DNA from: Lachnospiraceae bacterium
Lineage (GTDB): Bacteria; Bacillota; Clostridia; Lachnospirales; Lachnospiraceae
Assembly: GCA_017964745.1 (NCBI GenBank)
Contig: JAGCRJ010000315.1
Location: 1 to 8,526 of the forward strand
Length of the DNA: 8,526 nucleotides
Direction of reading: 5' to 3'
The notes beneath the pieces are model-generated. The model did no database searches. It saw only the letters and a program-made list of their open reading frames with translations, and had not been told where the DNA came from. A program made the position numbers and the translations under genes. Shown piece by piece: positions 5,948-8,526 of this stretch; positions within the stretch are counted from its first letter, which is position 1, and each line of letters begins with the position of its first letter.

Positions 5948-7635
5948 TTATCCTCCGTTTTCGAAAGCTGCCTTACGGCCGATGCGCCAAACCCCATCAG
6001 AAGCGATAGCTGCGACAGGTTCATGGCCGTCTGAAAGCTGAATAGATTGTTTACCATATAAGCGACGATGCCTGCAGATGCCGCAAGCACCACCGTGTGA
6101 CCGCTTCCCGCATATGCCCTGTCCGAAGGCTTCATCCGGGATGCCCCGAAGGTTTTCCCGAGAAACGAGATCAGCATTCCGTAGAAGCACACCGTTCCGG
6201 CAATTCCGGTATTTACCAGCATCGTAACAGGCTCACAGTGGGCATTCGTCAGTCTTGCTCCGCCGAAGAATTCTTCGACCTTTGCAGCGAGGAGCGGAAA
6301 ACGCCCTCCGGTCATAAGCCTGTAAAAAGTATCGGGGCCGGCTCCGAACAGCTTTTCGACTGCGGTCTCACCGCGAAACAGAGTAAGTCCGACCTTTATC
6401 GTCATTCCCCTGCTGCTCGCCCATTCCTCTCCGAAATACAGAACGGGACCGGTTCCGAAGATTCCTCCGCTTGCGGTATTAAAGGTAAGAAGAGGAATAT
6501 ATACGGCGATCACCGCACATATAGCGACGATCAGAATATTACCCGCATTGAATCCCGTTTTATCATGTCCCGCTTTGAGCCTGCTCCGTATGATGACCGT
6601 TATGATAATCAAAGCCGCAAAAGCAGATAAAAGGAATGCGGGGCCGTCCAGGATCTTCGTCACACCGTCGTTGCTTCTTTCATATACCCCGCCTTTTACG
6701 GCTGCCGCATGTACAAGTCCTCCGGAAAAGAATACGACCGAAAGCTCCGCAATCCTTTTGAGCCTTTCCATATCCTTTCCGCAAAACAGCAACAAAAGGC
6801 AGATGCCCGCCAGGACCGCCGGATATGCGCTCGCAGACCCCTGTGAAAAGAAGCAGTAGGATCCCGCGAAAAAGACAAACAGACTGAGCACCATTAAGGC
6901 ACGCGAATTTTTCGTCTCCTTCAGACAGGCCGTCATATAAAGGGCCGAGGGAACAAACAGGACACAGACCAGATATCCGCAGAACCAGTTTCCGTTACCG
7001 ACGGTCGATACCTTGTATACGTTCCAGCCTTCAATGCCCAGATTCTTTCCGACCAGGTCAATGATGATCCCCGCTTCATACACCATTAAAGACGAGGGGA
7101 TCATCGTTCCGGTAAAAAAGGAGCCCTTCATGGGAATTCTGCCTATCACGAGAATGCATACACACATCGCGATATATTCCCATGTCCCTATGTACCAGTT
7201 CACTTCGCCCAGATACGCAACATCCTTTCTTGCGGACAATGCATAGGAAATACAGATGCATAGCACAAACAGGACCGTCCATATCTCATGGGGAAGGATC
7301 TTCTTTTTAATATCGGTTAAAACGGACTTGGGTAAATGAATACCGCCTTTTGCTATAAGCCCTGCGATCACCGAAACAAGGAACAACACCGCGGATACGA
7401 GGAACATCCACAAAGTGACCTTAAGATGCGTTATCCAGAAAAATGACTTGTCCGTTCCGAGCGAGTTGTAGCTCTTAAGATACAAGGGAAGCATAAGCCC
7501 TGCGGTTATCAGGTAATACAGCGCGGATATCCTGAATGCCGTCAAAGAGAGCAGCCTGATCCTCCCGGGAATACCGGAGAACCCGCTTTCGTCCGCATCA
7601 ATCTCCATATTATTTTTCAAAAAGGTTTTGATCAT
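5944..7635 (-). CDS. O-antigen ligase/polymerase-like (Wzy_C family) polytopic membrane protein
   Basis: A 563-residue protein with about a dozen hydrophobic segments. It resembles the O-antigen ligase/polymerase family, which transfers or polymerises undecaprenyl-linked glycans on the outer face of the membrane. The family pattern is visible: GNGNWFCGYL (213-222), the SSRGMTIKVGLTLF segment (407-420), GAGPDTF (431-437) and NAHCEPVTMLVNTGIAG (464-480) with the conserved His466. The usual NAHNE reads NAHCE here. In Gram-positives such proteins are often annotated only as O-antigen ligase family, and the substrate is unknown. The start is uncertain: ATG at 7633-7635 overlaps the upstream gene by 26 bp and lacks a clear ribosome binding site, and ATG at 7606-7608 (residue 10) lacks one too. 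Translation is probably coupled to the pseudouridine synthase gene. No other glycan-assembly genes are in view. It overlaps the J-domain gene by 4 bp (ATGA). Confidence 0.82.
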   Translation of the reverse strand: MIKTFLKNNMEIDADESGFSGIPGRIRLLSLTAFRISALYYLITAGLMLPLYLKSYNSLGTDKSFFWITHLKVTLWMFLVSAVLFLVSVIAGLIAKGGIHLPKSVLTDIKKKILPHEIWTVLFVLCICISYALSARKDVAYLGEVNWYIGTWEYIAMCVCILVIGRIPMKGSFFTGTMIPSSLMVYEAGIIIDLVGKNLGIEGWNVYKVSTVGNGNWFCGYLVCVLFVPSALYMTACLKETKNSRALMVLSLFVFFAGSYCFFSQGSASAYPAVLAGICLLLLFCGKDMERLKRIAELSVVFFSGGLVHAAAVKGGVYERSNDGVTKILDGPAFLLSAFAALIIITVIIRSRLKAGHDKTGFNAGNILIVAICAVIAVYIPLLTFNTASGGIFGTGPVLYFGEEWASSRGMTIKVGLTLFRGETAVEKLFGAGPDTFYRLMTGGRFPLLAAKVEEFFGGARLTNAHCEPVTMLVNTGIAGTVCFYGMLISFLGKTFGASRMKPSDRAYAGSGHTVVLAASAGIVAYMVNNLFSFQTAMNLSQLSLLMGFGASAVRQLSKTEDK

Positions 7636-8287
7636 ATATCTGAAACGCCGGATTTTCCGGCTTTACTTCGAATTCCTTCACGGATCCGGTTTCGGGATCC
7701 TTTACCGAAAGGCGGTATGCGCAGAGAGCGGGAGCGGGTATGCCGAGCTTTTCGGAGAGCGCCCTGCTTTCATCGCTTCCGTATTTCAGGTCGCCGAGAA
7801 GGGGAAGCCCGAGTCTTGCCATCTGGGCCCTGATCTGATGGAACCTTCCCGTCCCGATCACGATCCGGTAAAGGGATGTACCTTCCGCTTTTCCGAGAAG
7901 CTCATACTTAAGCTCCGCTTTCCTGTAATCCTCGCCCTCGCCTATGATGCAGAAACCGTCCTGCGTCTTTTTCATATAGCAGACATCCTCACCCGATTCC
8001 GGACCTTCACCGTAAGAAACCGCAACATACGATTTCTTCAGTTCTCCTTTTGAGACCTCCTCCGAAAGTGCGGCCGCGGTCTTTTTATCCTTTGCAAATA
8101 CAAGAAGGCCCTCGACGGGCTGGTCGAGCCTGTGTATCACGCCGAGATATCCGCCCTTAAGGTGATTCTTCAAAATGCTGCACACATCCTGCGTTCTTAC
8201 CGATGCGGTCTGTACCGGGATTCCCGAAGGCTTATGTATGACCATGTATCGGTCATTTTCAAAAACTATCCTGATCTCCGGCTTCAT
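7610..8287 (-). CDS. RluA-family RNA pseudouridine synthase without S4 domain
   Basis: Isomerises uridine to pseudouridine in rRNA or tRNA. The protein is 225 residues, starting MKPEIRIVFEN. Hallmarks of the RluA/RsuA fold are HRLDQPVEGLLVFAKD (52-67), with the catalytic Asp55, and RFHQIRAQMARLGLPLLGD (148-166), the conserved C-terminal active-site segment. The family is usually about 290-320 residues with an N-terminal S4 domain; this one begins directly at the catalytic domain, so it is a short member and the target site cannot be named. I chose the ATG at 8285-8287 because GAGG lies 8 nt upstream and it overlaps the preceding gene's stop as ATGA. A further 33 in-frame codons upstream (to 8386) lie inside the methyltransferase gene and look non-family. 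Pairing with an RsmF-like methyltransferase fits a ribosome-modification operon. Confidence 0.93.
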   Translation of the reverse strand: MKPEIRIVFENDRYMVIHKPSGIPVQTASVRTQDVCSILKNHLKGGYLGVIHRLDQPVEGLLVFAKDKKTAAALSEEVSKGELKKSYVAVSYGEGPESGEDVCYMKKTQDGFCIIGEGEDYRKAELKYELLGKAEGTSLYRIVIGTGRFHQIRAQMARLGLPLLGDLKYGSDESRALSEKLGIPAPALCAYRLSVKDPETGSVKEFEVKPENPAFQIYDQNLFEK

Positions 8288-8526
8288 CCCTGTATCCTCA
8301 ATCCCCTGGGGTAATGATTCTTGATGATCCCGCCCGAAGCCTTGCCCCAGCCGAGTGAATATCCGCCCACACTTATAAGGCACCATCCCTTGCCGTCACC
8401 GGAAAGTGTCATTCCCTTTACAAAGCTTTCCGCTTCCGCTTCATCAACCCTCTTTGAAAGCAGGACATCTCCTTCCCCGAGCGCGAGCGCAAGTGCATGG
8501 GCAGGCTCGAACCTGTCCTTTTTGAA
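8284..8526 (-). CDS. RsmF/NOL1-NOP2-Sun type rRNA m5C methyltransferase, C-terminal end (5' part outside window)
   Basis: The last 80 residues of a protein that methylates cytosine C5 in rRNA (RsmB/RsmF family, class I SAM-dependent). Visible here is the RNA-binding PUA-like C-terminal domain, with its strong closing motif GYSLGWGKASGG followed by IIKNHYPRGLRI, typical of Firmicutes RsmF-like proteins. The catalytic domain with its two Cys and the SAM site is outside the window. The frame is open to the edge and ends at TGA 8284-8286, overlapping the ATG of the pseudouridine synthase. The family is confident; the exact target and symbol are not. Confidence 0.87.
   Translation of the reverse strand, partial: FKKDRFEPAHALALALGEGDVLLSKRVDEAEAESFVKGMTLSGDGKGWCLISVGGYSLGWGKASGGIIKNHYPRGLRIQG

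Noticed and set aside
8288..8386. N-terminal extension of the pseudouridine synthase (33 extra codons from an upstream ATG)
   Set aside because: It lies inside the methyltransferase C-terminus and does not resemble the family; the internal ATG at 8285-8287 has a good ribosome binding site and an ATGA junction.

Overview
The window looks like chromosomal DNA of a Clostridia bacterium, most likely Lachnospiraceae-like. Reasons: strong AGGAGG-type ribosome binding sites, moderate GC, a MetG with PHIGN and a C-terminal EMAPII-type domain, a YesL/DUF624 protein, and a stand-alone MsmX/UgpC-type ATPase. The lineage is inferred from protein style only. All eight genes lie on the minus strand, so transcription runs from high to low coordinates. 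Both window edges cut genes. I see no RNA genes, CRISPR array or insertion sequence, and no gene-free stretch longer than about 205 bp.

Reading in the direction of transcription, the first block (8526 to 5156) is four tightly packed genes. They are the 3' end of an RsmF/NOL1-NOP2-Sun type rRNA m5C methyltransferase, an RluA-family pseudouridine synthase without an S4 domain, a polytopic O-antigen ligase/polymerase-like (Wzy_C) membrane protein, and a membrane-anchored protein with a C-terminal J domain. Neighbours overlap by 4, 26 and 4 bp, which suggests one translationally coupled transcript. The first two modify RNA. The last two are envelope proteins of unknown partner.

The second block (5075 to 946) begins after a gap of about 80 bp. 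It holds metG (methionyl-tRNA synthetase), an alpha/beta hydrolase of the lysophospholipase/monoacylglycerol-lipase type, a GNAT acetyltransferase and a DUF624 membrane protein. The hydrolase-GNAT pair overlaps by 25 bp and the other junctions are 11-19 bp, so these look co-transcribed.

The third unit (740 to 1 and beyond) is the N-terminal part of a sugar-ABC-transporter ATPase. It is preceded by a 205-bp intergenic region with a weak terminator candidate, three helically phased TTTGWC repeats, and a consensus TATAAT next to a small perfect inverted repeat.

The most striking observation is that metG is otherwise complete and in frame but carries a single in-frame amber codon (codon 288, TAG at 4212-4214). 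The family normally has Gln there, just before the VFGHPWLL...KMSKS segment. It is not a frameshift. It could be a sequence error, a nonsense mutation (possibly tolerated through a second metG), amber suppression, or UAG read as Gln. The rest of the window neither proves nor excludes recoding: UAG appears to end one other gene (the GNAT), but reading through it there would give a GTGA overlap with the next gene. Otherwise the region is ordinary housekeeping and envelope DNA.
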